DNA of 40,677 bases from Verrucomicrobiota bacterium (GCA_012517065.1 JAAYVR010000103.1:1-40677); one strand, 5' to 3'; numbered from the stretch's first letter, positions 8,899-18,419 are shown. Translations and numbers: made by a program. Notes: generated by a model from the sequence alone, not told the origin.

Positions 8899-10698
8899 AT
8901 GAAGCTCAAACACCCCCTCCTCGCCCTCGCGTTGACGCTGCCCCTGGCAGGCGCGAGCGCCCAAACCACGCAGAAAGTCACTGTCACGGCAGGGATGCTA
9001 TCTGCCTCAAGCGTCTATGCCGATTACACGCCCATCAGGGCGTTTGACGGCGTCATGTCGCAGAACACAGGCTGGTGTGCTGCGGGTGGTGTGAGGCAGG
9101 CCTGGCTGGCCGTGGACTTCGGCACGCCCCGCCACATTGCCTACGTGCAAGTCTTCCCGGACCGTTACATCGCTGGCGACACCGCGTATGGCTATCTCGA
9201 CCGCTTCCGAGTCGAGATCCCGAGCAACGACACCTGGCAGGCTGTCACGCCGCTGATCGCCACGCCGCAAGAGCAATGGTACTCAGCCGACGTGAACTTC
9301 GCCACCGCGCAACTGCGCTTCTGGTGTGAATCGGACGGCAACGGTCCGCAGGTGAAAGAGATTGAAATCTACGAATTCGTGCCGCCGCCTCCGGTCACTT
9401 TCACCACCAACACCTTCGCCGTGGGCGATGAAGACAGCGGACCCGATTGCGTGGCTTTCGCGGATGTGAACGGCGATGGCCGGCTGGACTTGATCAGCGC
9501 GAATTACGGTTTCCGCTGGGCACTGCCCGGTGAACCGGGCGGATGGAACACCACGCTCACCGTGTTGACCAACAACCGCAGCGGCGCGTTTGGCTCGAAT
9601 GCGTCCCTGACGATCGGCCGTGGCCCGACCGCCGTCGTTGCGGCGGATGTGAACGGCGATGGCCGGCCGGACTTGATCAGCGCGAATGAGACGGACAACT
9701 CGCTGACCGTGCTGACCAACAATGGCAATGGCGGCTTCGGGTTCAAAGCCACCCTGCCGGTGGGCAGCCAACCGCACGGCCTCGTGGCCACGGATGTCAA
9801 CGGCGACCTCGCGTTGGATCTGGCGTGTGTAAACGCCGGCGCAAACTCGGTGTCCGTGCTGCTGAATCAGGGGAGCGGCGTTTTCGCGAGTCTCGCGACA
9901 CTGCCGGTGGGCAACCAACCGGTGTTCATTGCGGCGTCCGATGTCAATGGGGATGGCCAGCCGGATTTGATCACCGCGAACAAGGCTGACGATTCGCTGA
10001 CCGTATTAACGAACAACGGCGGTGGTGGCTTTGGCTTCAATGCCACGCTCCCGGTTGGGCATTTCCCCAATGCGATTTCGGCGGCGGATTTGAACGGCGA
10101 TGCCCGAGTGGATTTGGTCAGCGTGAATTGGGGCGCGGCCACGATGACGGTGCTTACGAACAACGGTAGCGGCGGCTTTGGCTTCAACGCCACCCTCGGC
10201 GTCGGCAATTACCCCTCGACCGTGGCGGCGGCGGATTTCAATGGCGACGGCGCGGCGGACCTGATCTGTGCCAGCACGGAAGCCAACTCGCTGCGGGTGT
10301 TCACGAACAACGGCAGTGGGGTCTTTGGCCACGACACAACCGTCGCCTTGGGGCGGATTCCAAATGTGTTCGCCGCGGACCTGAACAGCGATGGCAGAAT
10401 GGACCTGGCCTGCCCGAGCTTTCGTGATGGCACCGTGACGGTGCTGCTCAACACCACGGCCTTTGCCCCTGCGAATTCTCGACCGACACTGACCATCGAG
10501 CGCCAAGCCAACAGCGTGCGCGTGGCGTGGCCGGCGGCGTCACCCGGTTGGTCGTTGCAGCAGAAGCCGGACGTGAACGCCGCGAACTGGCTGCCGAGCG
10601 GTCATGAAGGGTTCGGGATTGCCGACGACGGGCTCAACAAGAGCCTGACGTTGCCAGCCTCGCACGCGAGCCGATTCTTCCGGCTCCTGCATCCTTGA
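8899..10698 (+). CDS. Secreted discoidin-like / FG-GAP repeat protein (599 aa)
   Basis: A signal peptide ends near residue 21 (LPLAGASAQ). Residues 23-157 resemble an F5/8 type C (discoidin) sandwich: AFDGVMSQNTGW, WLAVDFGTPRHIAYVQVFPD and a C-terminal VKEIEIYEF strand, as in carbohydrate-binding modules of the CBM32 kind. Residues about 170-525 carry seven FG-GAP/VCBS repeats, each with a calcium-loop motif such as DVNGDGRLDLISAN, DVNGDGQPDLITAN or DLNGDARVDLVSVN, spaced by about 50 residues and separated by TVLTNNGxGGFG strands. The last ~65 residues repeat the C-terminal module of the preceding gene (WLPSGHEGFG, then SRFFRLLHP). It starts 63 nt after the preceding gene and is likely co-transcribed. 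The substrate is unknown. Confidence 0.85.
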   Translation: MKLKHPLLALALTLPLAGASAQTTQKVTVTAGMLSASSVYADYTPIRAFDGVMSQNTGWCAAGGVRQAWLAVDFGTPRHIAYVQVFPDRYIAGDTAYGYLDRFRVEIPSNDTWQAVTPLIATPQEQWYSADVNFATAQLRFWCESDGNGPQVKEIEIYEFVPPPPVTFTTNTFAVGDEDSGPDCVAFADVNGDGRLDLISANYGFRWALPGEPGGWNTTLTVLTNNRSGAFGSNASLTIGRGPTAVVAADVNGDGRPDLISANETDNSLTVLTNNGNGGFGFKATLPVGSQPHGLVATDVNGDLALDLACVNAGANSVSVLLNQGSGVFASLATLPVGNQPVFIAASDVNGDGQPDLITANKADDSLTVLTNNGGGGFGFNATLPVGHFPNAISAADLNGDARVDLVSVNWGAATMTVLTNNGSGGFGFNATLGVGNYPSTVAAADFNGDGAADLICASTEANSLRVFTNNGSGVFGHDTTVALGRIPNVFAADLNSDGRMDLACPSFRDGTVTVLLNTTAFAPANSRPTLTIERQANSVRVAWPAASPGWSLQQKPDVNAANWLPSGHEGFGIADDGLNKSLTLPASHASRFFRLLHP

Positions 10699-10757
10699 TT
10701 CCGGGTCTGATCCGAATTGAACATGGCAACCAATATGCCTTGCATTCCGAACAGATC

Positions 10758-12136
10758 ATGAAGACCGGACGCCTGGTCCTCCTTGCGATCCCGCTGACGC
10801 TGCCGTTCGCGGCCCACGCTCAACCGATCGTTACGTACTTCACCACATCGGTTTACGCCGTCGTGCCGGATCCCGTGCGGTTGTCGTTTGCGCCGGATGG
10901 CACGCTGTACGCCGGCCGCGACGCCAGCGGCTCCGGGGACGGTTTATGGCGCGGCGGTAAAGGTGCATCGTATCGCTCCGGGCGGCTCGCCGGTCACAGA
11001 ATTTGGCAACGCCGACGGCACACTGCTGAACGGCAACTTCGCGACGCTCAAGACCGTTTCGCCTCTGGCTAGCGGGCCGCGGGGCGCTTGGGGAACGGAT
11101 TTGTATGCGGTGGCAGCAAACGGCGATTTGGTGCGCGTGGACCTGCAGGGCAAATGCCACGAACCGCGTTGGCTCGGGTTTTAGCAACGTGCAGGACCTC
11201 CAGTTCGGTCCGGATGGCGCGCTCTATGTGAGCGAGTTTAATTCAGACCTGATCTGGCGCATCACGCCGCCGAACTGCGTGCCACAGCCTGCGGGTCTGG
11301 TCAGTTGGTGGTCCGGCAACGGCACCCCCGAGGACGCCACAGGGCTGAACGATGCCGCGGCAATGGGTGGGCTGAAGTACGCAGACGGTATGGTGGCTCA
11401 GGCGTTCGATCTCAATGGGAGCAGCGCTTTTGCCCAGGTGGCGACGCCCGCCGGACTGCCGCTGGGCAACGCGCCGCGCACACCGGCGTTGTGGTTCAAG
11501 ACGCCGCGCAATCTCTCTTCCGATACGGAGTCCGCACTGTTCCAGTACGGCTCGGATGGCAACGGCCAGATGTTCGGATTGATTACATCGGCCAACGCCC
11601 CGGGCAGGCTGTACTTCTTTGCCTACAATCGTGACCTCGCCGGGAATACCGCACTGGCGGCCAACACGTGGTATCACGCCGCCGTAACCTATGACGGCAC
11701 GACGGTGACCCTCTACTTGAACGGGCAACCAGATGGCTTCCGCGCGGTTGACTTGAACACGACACTCAACGCGAACGGGCTGACCATTGGCTACCGGCCC
11801 GGCGGCTCAAGATGGCTGGGCCAACTCGACGAGGTCATGCTTTTCGATCGTGCGCTGGCAGCCGATGAAATCGCGGCGATCTACGCCGGCAGCAATGGCG
11901 TCTGTCCGCAAACCTCCTGCCCAAGCCTCACGGTCGCGCGGGTGGGGGAGCAACTGCTGTTCAGTTGGCCGTCTCAGGCGGGCATTTGGTACCAACTCCA
12001 GTCGGCCACCAACCAGCAACCGGCAGCGTGGCTGCCCGAGGGTTTGCCGTTTCCCGGAACCGGCGGCGTGCTGACAACCGACTTCCCAATCGGCCCCGAG
12101 CCGCAAGAATTCTTCCAACTTCAAGCAACCCGCTGA
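10758..12136 (+). pseudogene. Secreted NHL-like plus LamG protein interrupted by two +1 frame changes
   Basis: The product is read across three frames. Frame one, from ATG 10758, gives a signal peptide (LVLLAIPLTLPFAAHAQ) and LSFAPDGTLYAGRDASGSGDG. At about 10935-10950 the homology moves +1 (AAVKVHRIAPGGSPVTEFGN, NADGTLLNGNFATL, GTDLYAVAANGDLVRVDLQG). Near 11150 it moves +1 again (NATNRVGSGFSNVQDLQFGP). The rest is one frame: GLVSWWSGNGT to DEVMLFDRALAADEIAAIYA, a full LamG/concanavalin domain (about 11280-11900), then the C-terminal module ending PEPQEFFQLQ. Both shifts fit single-base insertions, the second in the AAA of GGCAAATGCC, the first near a GGGG run. They could be sequencing errors or real decay. 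The intact protein would be about 458 residues. Confidence 0.7.
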
Positions 12137-12282
12137 CCCCGCCGAAGCCCACGCCCGCCATCAAGGCCACCAACGCCTTCACGGTCACCGTCAACGAAGT
12201 CAACACCGCACCCGTTTTGGCGGCTGTTGCGAACCGCACCAACAACCCGGGCCAGACGGTCAGCTTCGGCCCTGCGGGCTAG
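12137..12282 (+). pseudogene. Fragment of a cadherin-like / Ig-repeat protein
   Basis: Directly after the previous stop, the frame reads AFTVTVNEVNTAPVLAAVAN, then NRTNNPGQTVSFGPAG and a stop. The VTVNEVNTAPVLA linker is the typical junction between tandem cadherin-like (He_PIG/Ig) domains in large surface proteins. Nothing before or after it supports a complete domain, so this is a leftover. It may be the distal end of the same lost gene as the Ig-like start at 6818-7186, but that link is speculative. Confidence 0.5.
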
Positions 12283-12290
12283 GCTTGGAC

Positions 12291-12491
12291 GTGAGCAATC
12301 CTTGGATTACAAAGGGCTTTCGGATTCTGTTATCGATCACAGTCGGACTTGTGCTTTACCTTGGCCTTCGTTTCCTGGCTCTGTCCATGCAGCCGATGCT
12401 GCCGCTAACAAATCCCTATCGCAAATGCAAAGAGCCAACCGTTACCTTGTCCCCGAGCAGGTGTAACGCTGCACGGAAGTTTATGAATTAA
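12291..12491 (+). CDS. Possible small membrane protein (66 aa)
   Basis: From a GTG at 12291 the frame gives NPWITKGFRILLS, then a single hydrophobic stretch (ITVGLVLYLGLRFLALSM) and a short polar tail ending at 12491. It has one predicted transmembrane helix with a basic residue inside it. No family is recognised, there is no clear ribosome site, and local GC is lower than in the neighbours. It may be chance coding in a decayed stretch. The following 190 bases to 12681 show only a short direct repeat, AGATGGAAAGCCG, twice near 12520-12550. Confidence 0.2.
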   Translation: MSNPWITKGFRILLSITVGLVLYLGLRFLALSMQPMLPLTNPYRKCKEPTVTLSPSRCNAARKFMN

Positions 12492-12681
12492 AGGGTCGTT
12501 TTTCTCAGGATGTTTTGAGATGGAAAGCCGTTCAGATGGAAAGCCGGTTGGTTTCAAATTAACACGATAGAAATGTCCCAGCGCCCCTTGTCAGAAGAAA
12601 TGGTTTCCGAATGAGGCCAACTGAGGCAATGAAAACGTCATCCAAACAATATACACAACCTCGCTGACCCCGGAACAGTAC

Positions 12682-12930
12682 GTGGCAACACAGGCTCACA
12701 AGCAAGTCAAACCTCCGGAATGTTGTCCCAACTGCCGCCGGGTTGGTTCCTTCGGAGCGCATGGTTACTACCAAAGCTACGTAAGCGGGAACACAAAGAA
12801 AGAATTGCGGATTGCTGTTCGGCGGTTCAAGTGTCGAAACTGCGCGGTAACAGTCAGTTGTCTGGCCTCCCTTCCAAGGAACAATCTGAGCGAATCCGCT
12901 TGTATGCTTTGGAACAACTGCGCCGCATAA
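12682..12930 (+). pseudogene. Zinc-ribbon fragment of a DUF6431-type transposase-like protein
   Basis: From a GTG at 12682 the frame carries PPECCPNCRRVGSFGAHGYY and, after about 20 residues, RRFKCRNCAVTVSCLASL: two CPxC-type knuckles followed by the TVSCL motif I associate with DUF6431 proteins, a transposase-like family usually over 200 residues. The match ends by about residue 65. A shifted frame then gives SERIRLYALEQL before stopping, so the 3' part is lost or frameshifted. No terminal inverted repeats were found around it. Bases 12931-13200, down to the kinase gene's 3' end, show nothing else. Confidence 0.5.
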
Positions 12931-13200
12931 AGGACAGACTCGGCCATCAAACATCCTGAACACATCCACACCAACAATCCTCCATAACAACATCCCAAAA
13001 CCCTGCCTGATTATCATGATCACCTGCACCCGAATCCGACAAATTATTATGAGAATTTCCCCTCAAATTAACGTGCAACGTAACAGGTATGAAATATGCG
13101 GGCTAAAGCTACACTCACGCCTTGGCTGTCGCAGAATCCAGCGGGCTTGCACAGCTTGAAATCACGCCTGACGGACCTCTCTTCAGCCGAGGACGGATTC

Positions 13201-16200
13201 TCACGGACCGAGCGAACTGGGGCCCGAAGCTGCGGTCTTGTTGGCATCGAGATCGTGTGATGCATCCAGCAATTGCAAGCCACTGCTTGTTCTGGCAGCT
13301 AGCCAGTCGCCGTCCGGCGAGAACAGAATCTCTCTGACTGGATCAGCGAGCCGGCGAATCGAAAGGAGTTCCTGCTGCGTGCGAACGTTCCAAAAGCGCA
13401 ACGTGCTGTCGTCGCTGACCGATGCGAGGGTCTCGCCATCGGGCGAGAACGCCAGCCACCTTACGCCCTGGGTGTGCCCTTTGCAGACACCGAGCAGCGC
13501 TCCGTTCCTCATGTCATATAAGCGAATTGCGTTTTCGGCCTCTGCGATGGGGTTGGACCCAACTGCGAGAACACCGCCGTCATCTGAAAGTGCGATTGGA
13601 GTAGCAAAGCCGAAGTCAGCGGCCAGCGGGAATTCCGCTTTCAACGACCGGGTTGCGGGATTCCATACCTTGATCGAGCCGTCGTGGAGCGTAACGAGGA
13701 CAGCGCCATTTCGAGAGAAGAGCGCGCCTTTGCCCTGGATTCGCAGTGGGGTTTCTGAAGGGGCCAGAAGATTCCACCAATGCACGGAGTCTCGTTCACC
13801 TCCGGCCAGAACTGCTGATCCGTCGGGCGAAATGGCCGCCCAGAATGAGCGCTTTTCGTGGCTTTCGAGGTCGAATGATTCCTTGGTTTTCAAGTCCCAG
13901 ACACGGAGTCCGCCTTCGGGCAATGGATGAACCAGCACGCGGAAATCATCGCTGACTACGCCCGTCCACCGGCCGAACGGGACCTTGCCCAATGGCAGAC
14001 TGTCCTCCGGCTCACCTGTTCTGAGGTTCAGCAGCACGAATGTGGACCGGTCATCAACGGCTGCGAGCGTGTGGCCGTCTTTGGAAAACCTGATGGGCGT
14101 CCAGTTGCCTTCGTAGAGCCGTTCTCTGGATGTTGTGTTTGTTGACCACAACCTGACCGTTCCGTCTTTGGCGCCGCTGAGCACAGTCCTGCCGTCATAG
14201 GAAAAAGCCACAGCCCAGACCTCCGAAGGATTCCCGTGCAGCCTTCCGATGCACCGCCGGGTCTCAAGCTCCCACAATCTGATCGAGTGATCGTGGCTGC
14301 CCGAAACCAGCAGTTGGCCGCTGCGAGCAAACGCCACCCCCGAGACCAACCCCGCATGCTCAACCGTATCGCGGCCAACCGGCAAGGTTCCCACTTTCTC
14401 ACCGGTGGCAGCCGACCATACGTCGAGAACGAAGATGCTGCCGTCCCTCAGGACATTCCGAGCGGCGACCACATAATGTCCGTCCGGAGAAAACGCAAGG
14501 AGGTTCATGTGCCGCATTCTTGGGTCGATGAACATTCCGTCCGAATGCTCGAGGATGCACAAGGTTCTCGCCGTTGCCACATCTTTGAGAGCAATACCAT
14601 TCCGGGTGTCAACTGCGATCACATCGCCGCGGGGGCCGAAAGCAAAAGGCGGCATGCCGTCCGGGATCGCAGTCACGAGGTTTCCATCAGGACCGAAAAC
14701 GTGGATTCCCTCAGGGGAAGTCGCTGCCAGATGCCGGCCTTCGGGCGAGAAACCCACCGGATCGGCATGTTCGGCAAGGGAATAAACTTCGGCCCAATCA
14801 GACGTTCGCCAGACCCGCACGGCGGTCTTGCTCGCTGTCGCAAGCAGGCCCGCCGATGACAGCGCCACGGAGAAACCCGGCTTGACCAGAGTCTTTATCG
14901 GCCCGCCGGTTTTCGCATCGTAGATGCAGACCGAGTCTCGCAAGCCAACGACAATGAATTCGGAGGAGGCCGCCAGAGATTGGACGCTCGAGGACTCGCG
15001 CGCTACAACCTGATGGTCATTCCCCTTGGCGGCGTGCCACAAGTACCGCCACTCGAGACGCTGCGAACCGGTGTTGCGGTGCCTGGCAAGGAGCTCGGTT
15101 GCTCGGGCAATGTTCCCGGCCAGGATCGAGTGGTGCGCCAGGTTGATGTCGGCGATGTACTCGTTAAGCTCGGCTTTCCGTTGGCTCTCGAGAGCGCGTT
15201 CTCGTTCAAGTTCGGCGTTGTGACGAAGTATTTCCTCGTTTTTCCGGCGCTCTTCTGCAATGCGCTCTGCTCTGGTGGCGCGCAATGCCTGCCAGACGCT
15301 GACCGTCGTACCAAGAACGACAGCGACCAGGATTGCAGTGCCCGCGGCAAAAGCGACGCGATGCCGGCGCAAAGCTTTCTGCATGCGATACAGCGTGCTC
15401 TGAGGCCGAGCCATGACCGGCTCGTGATCGAGATAACGCTGGATGTCAGCCGCAAGTTCCTGCGCAGTTGCGTAGCGGCGCGTGCGGTCCTTCTCCAGAC
15501 ATTTCATTACTATCCAGTCCAAATCCCGGTCCACGGTCGCGATCGGCCAATCGGCCCGTGCACTGACAATCGCGCGGCGCAAGCGCGTCGAAGGTTTCGG
15601 TGGCTCGACTTCCTTGATCACCCGTCGCATCCCATCAAGCCCGGATTCAGCCAGCTCCTTCGCGTCAAACGGGGTCACGCCTGTGAGCAACTCATAGAGC
15701 AGGACCCCAAGGGAATAGATGTCACTCCGCGTGTCCACGTCCGCGCCGGTCATCTCTGCCTGTTCGGGACTGGTGTAGGCTGGTGTGCCAATGAACGCGT
15801 GAAAGTTTGTAAGAACGGTTTTTTCCGTTAGCGGTTCTTCGATTGCTTTGGCGACTCCAAAATCAATGACTTTTGGCAACGGTTTACCATCCAGAACCGT
15901 AACCAAAACGTTGGACGGCTTTAAGTCGCGGTGAATAACCCCTTTTTGGTGAGCATGCTGGATGGCGTGGCAGAGCTGGATGAACAAAGCAAGGCGGTCT
16001 TCGAGCGAAAGTTTGTTCGCCCGGCAATAGTCTGTGATCGGAACGCCGCGAACCAGCTCCATCACAAAATAGGGACGGCCGGTTGACGTCGCCCCACCGT
16101 CCAGCACGCGGGCAATGCTCGGATGATCCATGAGCGCCAGCGCCTGCCGTTCCGCTTCGAACCGGGCCACGACGCTCTTGGTGTCCATGCCCAGCTTGAT

Positions 16201-16560
16201 CACCTTGACCGCGACCTCTCGCCGAACGGGCTCGTGTTGCTCGGCACGATAAACCATTCCAAAGCCACCCTCACCGATCTTCTCGAGAAGCTTGTAACGC
16301 CCGACAAAACCCCCTATCTGCTCCTCACGAAATGCCAGTCGGCCCGCGACTTCCATGGATTGCCGAAGACTCTCGACAGGACCGTGTTCGAGAACGGCTT
16401 GCGCTTCATCGATCTCGAGCAGGTCCAAAACGGATTTCCTCAGCTCAGGGTCACCGGCCGTCGCGCGCTCGACAAAGACCACCCGCTCCTCCTTTGAAGA
16501 GTACTCGAGGGCCTCGAGGAAAATCTCGCGTTCCCGGTTTATATGATTGTCTCTTGGCAT
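13201..16560 (-). CDS. Transmembrane Ser/Thr protein kinase with C-terminal WD40 propeller (1119 aa)
   Basis: A Hanks-type kinase domain spans about residues 88-375: glycine loop GEGGFG (96-101), AVKV with Lys119, a Glu near 137 in the C-helix, HRDLKPSN (210-217) with catalytic Asp212, DFG (233-235) and TSPEQ in the activation segment. All key residues are present, so it should be active. A transmembrane helix lies at about 403-423, then an Arg/Glu-rich probable coiled coil (about 424-475), then about 12 WD40-like repeats to the C-terminus with motifs such as GHTQGVRWLAFSPDGETLAS and SGSHDHSIRLWEL. The first 80 residues are helical and resemble the N-terminus found in kinases paired with ECF sigma factors. 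It lies 53 nt downstream of the sigma gene. The propeller is probably extracytoplasmic and could sense a ligand; both points are inferred. Confidence 0.93.
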   Translation of the reverse strand: MPRDNHINREREIFLEALEYSSKEERVVFVERATAGDPELRKSVLDLLEIDEAQAVLEHGPVESLRQSMEVAGRLAFREEQIGGFVGRYKLLEKIGEGGFGMVYRAEQHEPVRREVAVKVIKLGMDTKSVVARFEAERQALALMDHPSIARVLDGGATSTGRPYFVMELVRGVPITDYCRANKLSLEDRLALFIQLCHAIQHAHQKGVIHRDLKPSNVLVTVLDGKPLPKVIDFGVAKAIEEPLTEKTVLTNFHAFIGTPAYTSPEQAEMTGADVDTRSDIYSLGVLLYELLTGVTPFDAKELAESGLDGMRRVIKEVEPPKPSTRLRRAIVSARADWPIATVDRDLDWIVMKCLEKDRTRRYATAQELAADIQRYLDHEPVMARPQSTLYRMQKALRRHRVAFAAGTAILVAVVLGTTVSVWQALRATRAERIAEERRKNEEILRHNAELERERALESQRKAELNEYIADINLAHHSILAGNIARATELLARHRNTGSQRLEWRYLWHAAKGNDHQVVARESSSVQSLAASSEFIVVGLRDSVCIYDAKTGGPIKTLVKPGFSVALSSAGLLATASKTAVRVWRTSDWAEVYSLAEHADPVGFSPEGRHLAATSPEGIHVFGPDGNLVTAIPDGMPPFAFGPRGDVIAVDTRNGIALKDVATARTLCILEHSDGMFIDPRMRHMNLLAFSPDGHYVVAARNVLRDGSIFVLDVWSAATGEKVGTLPVGRDTVEHAGLVSGVAFARSGQLLVSGSHDHSIRLWELETRRCIGRLHGNPSEVWAVAFSYDGRTVLSGAKDGTVRLWSTNTTSRERLYEGNWTPIRFSKDGHTLAAVDDRSTFVLLNLRTGEPEDSLPLGKVPFGRWTGVVSDDFRVLVHPLPEGGLRVWDLKTKESFDLESHEKRSFWAAISPDGSAVLAGGERDSVHWWNLLAPSETPLRIQGKGALFSRNGAVLVTLHDGSIKVWNPATRSLKAEFPLAADFGFATPIALSDDGGVLAVGSNPIAEAENAIRLYDMRNGALLGVCKGHTQGVRWLAFSPDGETLASVSDDSTLRFWNVRTQQELLSIRRLADPVREILFSPDGDWLAARTSSGLQLLDASHDLDANKTAASGPSSLGP

Positions 16561-16613
16561 CCGGCCAACATGACATGCGGACGATCGCCCAAAAATCCGC
16601 CAGTTTGTTGCTG

Positions 16614-17183
16614 TCAGTCGCGCCCCGAAAGCTGTCTTTCAATCTGTCTTCTCAGCCATGCGCGCGCGTATGTCCACGCGCGTTCGGCACTCCTCAACGA
16701 CATGCCCATCGCTGTGGCAGCTTCTTCCATGGTCATTCCGACGAAATACCGCAGTTTTACCAGATTGGCTCCGACGGGGTCTTCCTCGGCCAGCAATTCG
16801 AGTGCTTCGTCAACCGCCAACAGTTCATCAGGAAGGACGCCCTGGACAAGATGATCTTCAGACAACTCCTCGCGTGTTGCACTGCCGCCGCGTCGCAGCG
16901 CTCTCTTTCGCCGCGCCGAGTCAACCAGGATGCGCCGCATGGCCTCAGCAGCTGCCGCAAAGAAATGCGCCCGGTTTTCAAAAGAAGCATCACCGCTGCC
17001 CACCAGCCTCAGCCATGCTTCGTGGACAAGCGCGGTCGGTTGCAGCGTTTGCCCGGGCGCTTCACCCGACATTTTCTGGGCGGCAATTCGCTTCAGCTCG
17101 GCATATACGAGCGAGAGCAACTGTTCGGCGGCTTGCTGGCTGCCGCCCTTCATCTCACTCAGCAGTTGTGTGATTTCAGACAT
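16614..17183 (-). CDS. ECF-type RNA polymerase sigma factor (189 aa)
   Basis: Matches the Sigma70-ECF family common in Planctomycetes and Verrucomicrobia (PF07638 type). Start ATG 17183 gives MSEITQLLSEMKGGSQQAAE; an upstream frame extension exists but looks unlike the family. Region 2 is the stretch with QPTALVHEAWLRLVG and FENRAHFFAAAAEAMRRIL, including the conserved TALVHEAYLRL-like segment. Region 4 is the C-terminal helix-turn-helix with LVKLRYFVGMTMEEAATAMG and SLRSAERAWTYARAWL. No anti-sigma gene is next to it. Instead the transmembrane WD40 kinase begins 53 nt downstream on the same strand. Sigma factors of this type are thought to be controlled by such kinases through phosphorylation, which is the likely regulation here (inference). 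Target promoters are not known. Confidence 0.92.
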   Translation of the reverse strand: MSEITQLLSEMKGGSQQAAEQLLSLVYAELKRIAAQKMSGEAPGQTLQPTALVHEAWLRLVGSGDASFENRAHFFAAAAEAMRRILVDSARRKRALRRGGSATREELSEDHLVQGVLPDELLAVDEALELLAEEDPVGANLVKLRYFVGMTMEEAATAMGMSLRSAERAWTYARAWLRRQIERQLSGRD

Positions 17184-18049
17184 ACGCTCACTGGCAGCCC
17201 GCAACATGTAGGAAGCATAATGGAAGCCAGGCAAAAACCGAGACCACTGCGACACCTGACGGCTGCCATATTGCATACGTCTCCCGCAAATCTGGCAAGT
17301 GCGTTGTTCTGCTCGACCGTCAGGCCAGGCCGCAGTTCGACGGGATTCCCGCCGGGTCGGCCTTCCACCGCGACGGAAACCCGGAGTATTTGGACTTATT
17401 CGACAATTTCAGTGAAATTCGCGTGTTCAGTTTGTTTCGTGGTTAGGAATAACAAGGCCGGGGCAAAGCTCCACAATAGGCCCATCCCACCAACGTTTCC
17501 GGGTGTTCAGCAAGGGGTCGTCTGGGGACAGACACGTTCTTTGCGCATAACAACAAAGCGGCAGCAAGCTGCAGCACTCCAAACGCTTCACGCCTACCAC
17601 CGCCCACTGCATCCGCCGCAGCGCGTGAGATACCATCGCGATCAACCGCGAGATCGAACCAGGCCACATGGGGACAGACACGTTGTCGGGTCGGAGCACA
17701 GCGAGTCGCCCCTTGGCTCAGGTGCAAAGCGCCGCGCTAGCACAATCAGGACCGGAAAGCTCTTAGTTTTCCGCGTAAACGCGACAGTCTGGCAGCGATG
17801 GGTTGCACTGCACCTCGGGCGATGCCGCGCCCACGGCTGCCAGAGTCCCGCCTTTAGGCGGCTTTGAAACAAGCATTCGTCGAGCAGTATCACCTCTGAA
17901 CGTTGTACGTTGAGCGTTGCACGTTAAACGTTCTCAACAAGACGACCAAGCTGATAAACCCGTGAAAACTTTCAACTTACAACTTTCAACTTACAACGTT
18001 CAACCGGGCCGCGGGTTTGCCAACCGAGTGGCGTTGTCCCCCGCGGCCG
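17184..18049. other. Gene-free gap with several repeats
   Basis: No supported gene. It holds a family F copy (TTCGCGTG to TTCGTGGTTA, 17418-17445), an inverted family B unit with tag (17524-17620), a second inverted tag (17670-17680) and an inverted family D hairpin (CCGCCTTTAGGCGG, about 17848-17861). From 17896 to 18004 there are short tandem repeats: first near-repeats of ACGTTG/ACGTTA, then two copies of a 16-nt CTTTCAACTTACAA unit. The sigma factor's promoter should lie at the right-hand side of 17184 but was not identified. Confidence 0.6.
17524..17620 (-). repeat. Family B repeat, inverted, with tag
   Basis: Read on the minus strand it has the family order: GCAGTGGGCGGTGG, GAAGCGTTTGGAGTGC, the hairpin with one base difference from the perfect form, and the terminal tag TGTCTGTCCCC (17524-17534 in reverse). 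The stem here reads GCGGCAGC/GCTGCAGC on the plus strand, so one pair is lost. Confidence 0.7.
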
Positions 18050-18342
18050 TTAGAGTCCCGAACATAGATCGTCATACAGCCATTTCGGCACGCCCAGCAA
18101 ATCTGCTGTAACAAGCACACAGAGCTCGCCTCCTTGGTCTTCCAGCACCAATACCTTGGCCCACAGATCGTCCAACGTCCCCTCAGCAGGTTTCGTCCGA
18201 GCAGCAAACCCCGCCATCCAGAAAAGTTTCTCGGGTGTAATCTTGCCCGGGCAGTTCCAAAACGCCAAACGCCTTCCCCGCCGGACACGGCAGTTGCACC
18301 TGCCAGAATCAGCCAGAGCCATATGGCCGCCGATTGCCGCAT
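18050..18342 (-). pseudogene. 5' remnant of a neutral/alkaline ceramidase-like gene
   Basis: An ATG at 18342 opens a clear signal peptide (RQSAAIWLWLILAGATAVSG). The family match then continues in another frame: KITPEKLFWMAGFAARTKPA, then GTLDDLWAKVLVLEDQ and LVTADLLGVPKWL. These match the N-terminal part of neutral/alkaline non-lysosomal ceramidase-type proteins, where SITPEKxxWMAGYAARTKPAEG is characteristic. The frame changes once between the signal peptide and this segment, and the gene stops after about 95 residues where the family normally has 400 or more. It is a dead fragment. It lies about 80 bp downstream of the heparinase-like fragment on the same strand. Confidence 0.7.
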
Positions 18343-18419
18343 AGCAAAAACGAGTACCGCGCCCGTCCCTGAAAAAATTACCTTGGCCATAATCGAACAT
18401 TATCCAACTCGATCAACTC

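Noticed and set aside
7852-10506. Minus-strand frames of 160-230 codons under the secreted-protein genes
   Set aside because: They are antisense to well-supported coding sequence, and their repetitive Arg/Val/Gly composition mirrors GC-rich codons of the opposite strand.
17290-17450. Short plus-strand frame with FDGIPAGSAFHRDGNPEYLD, protein-like
   Set aside because: It looks like a leftover of some coding sequence, but only about 35 residues, with no start, no recognised family and no support from surrounding frames.
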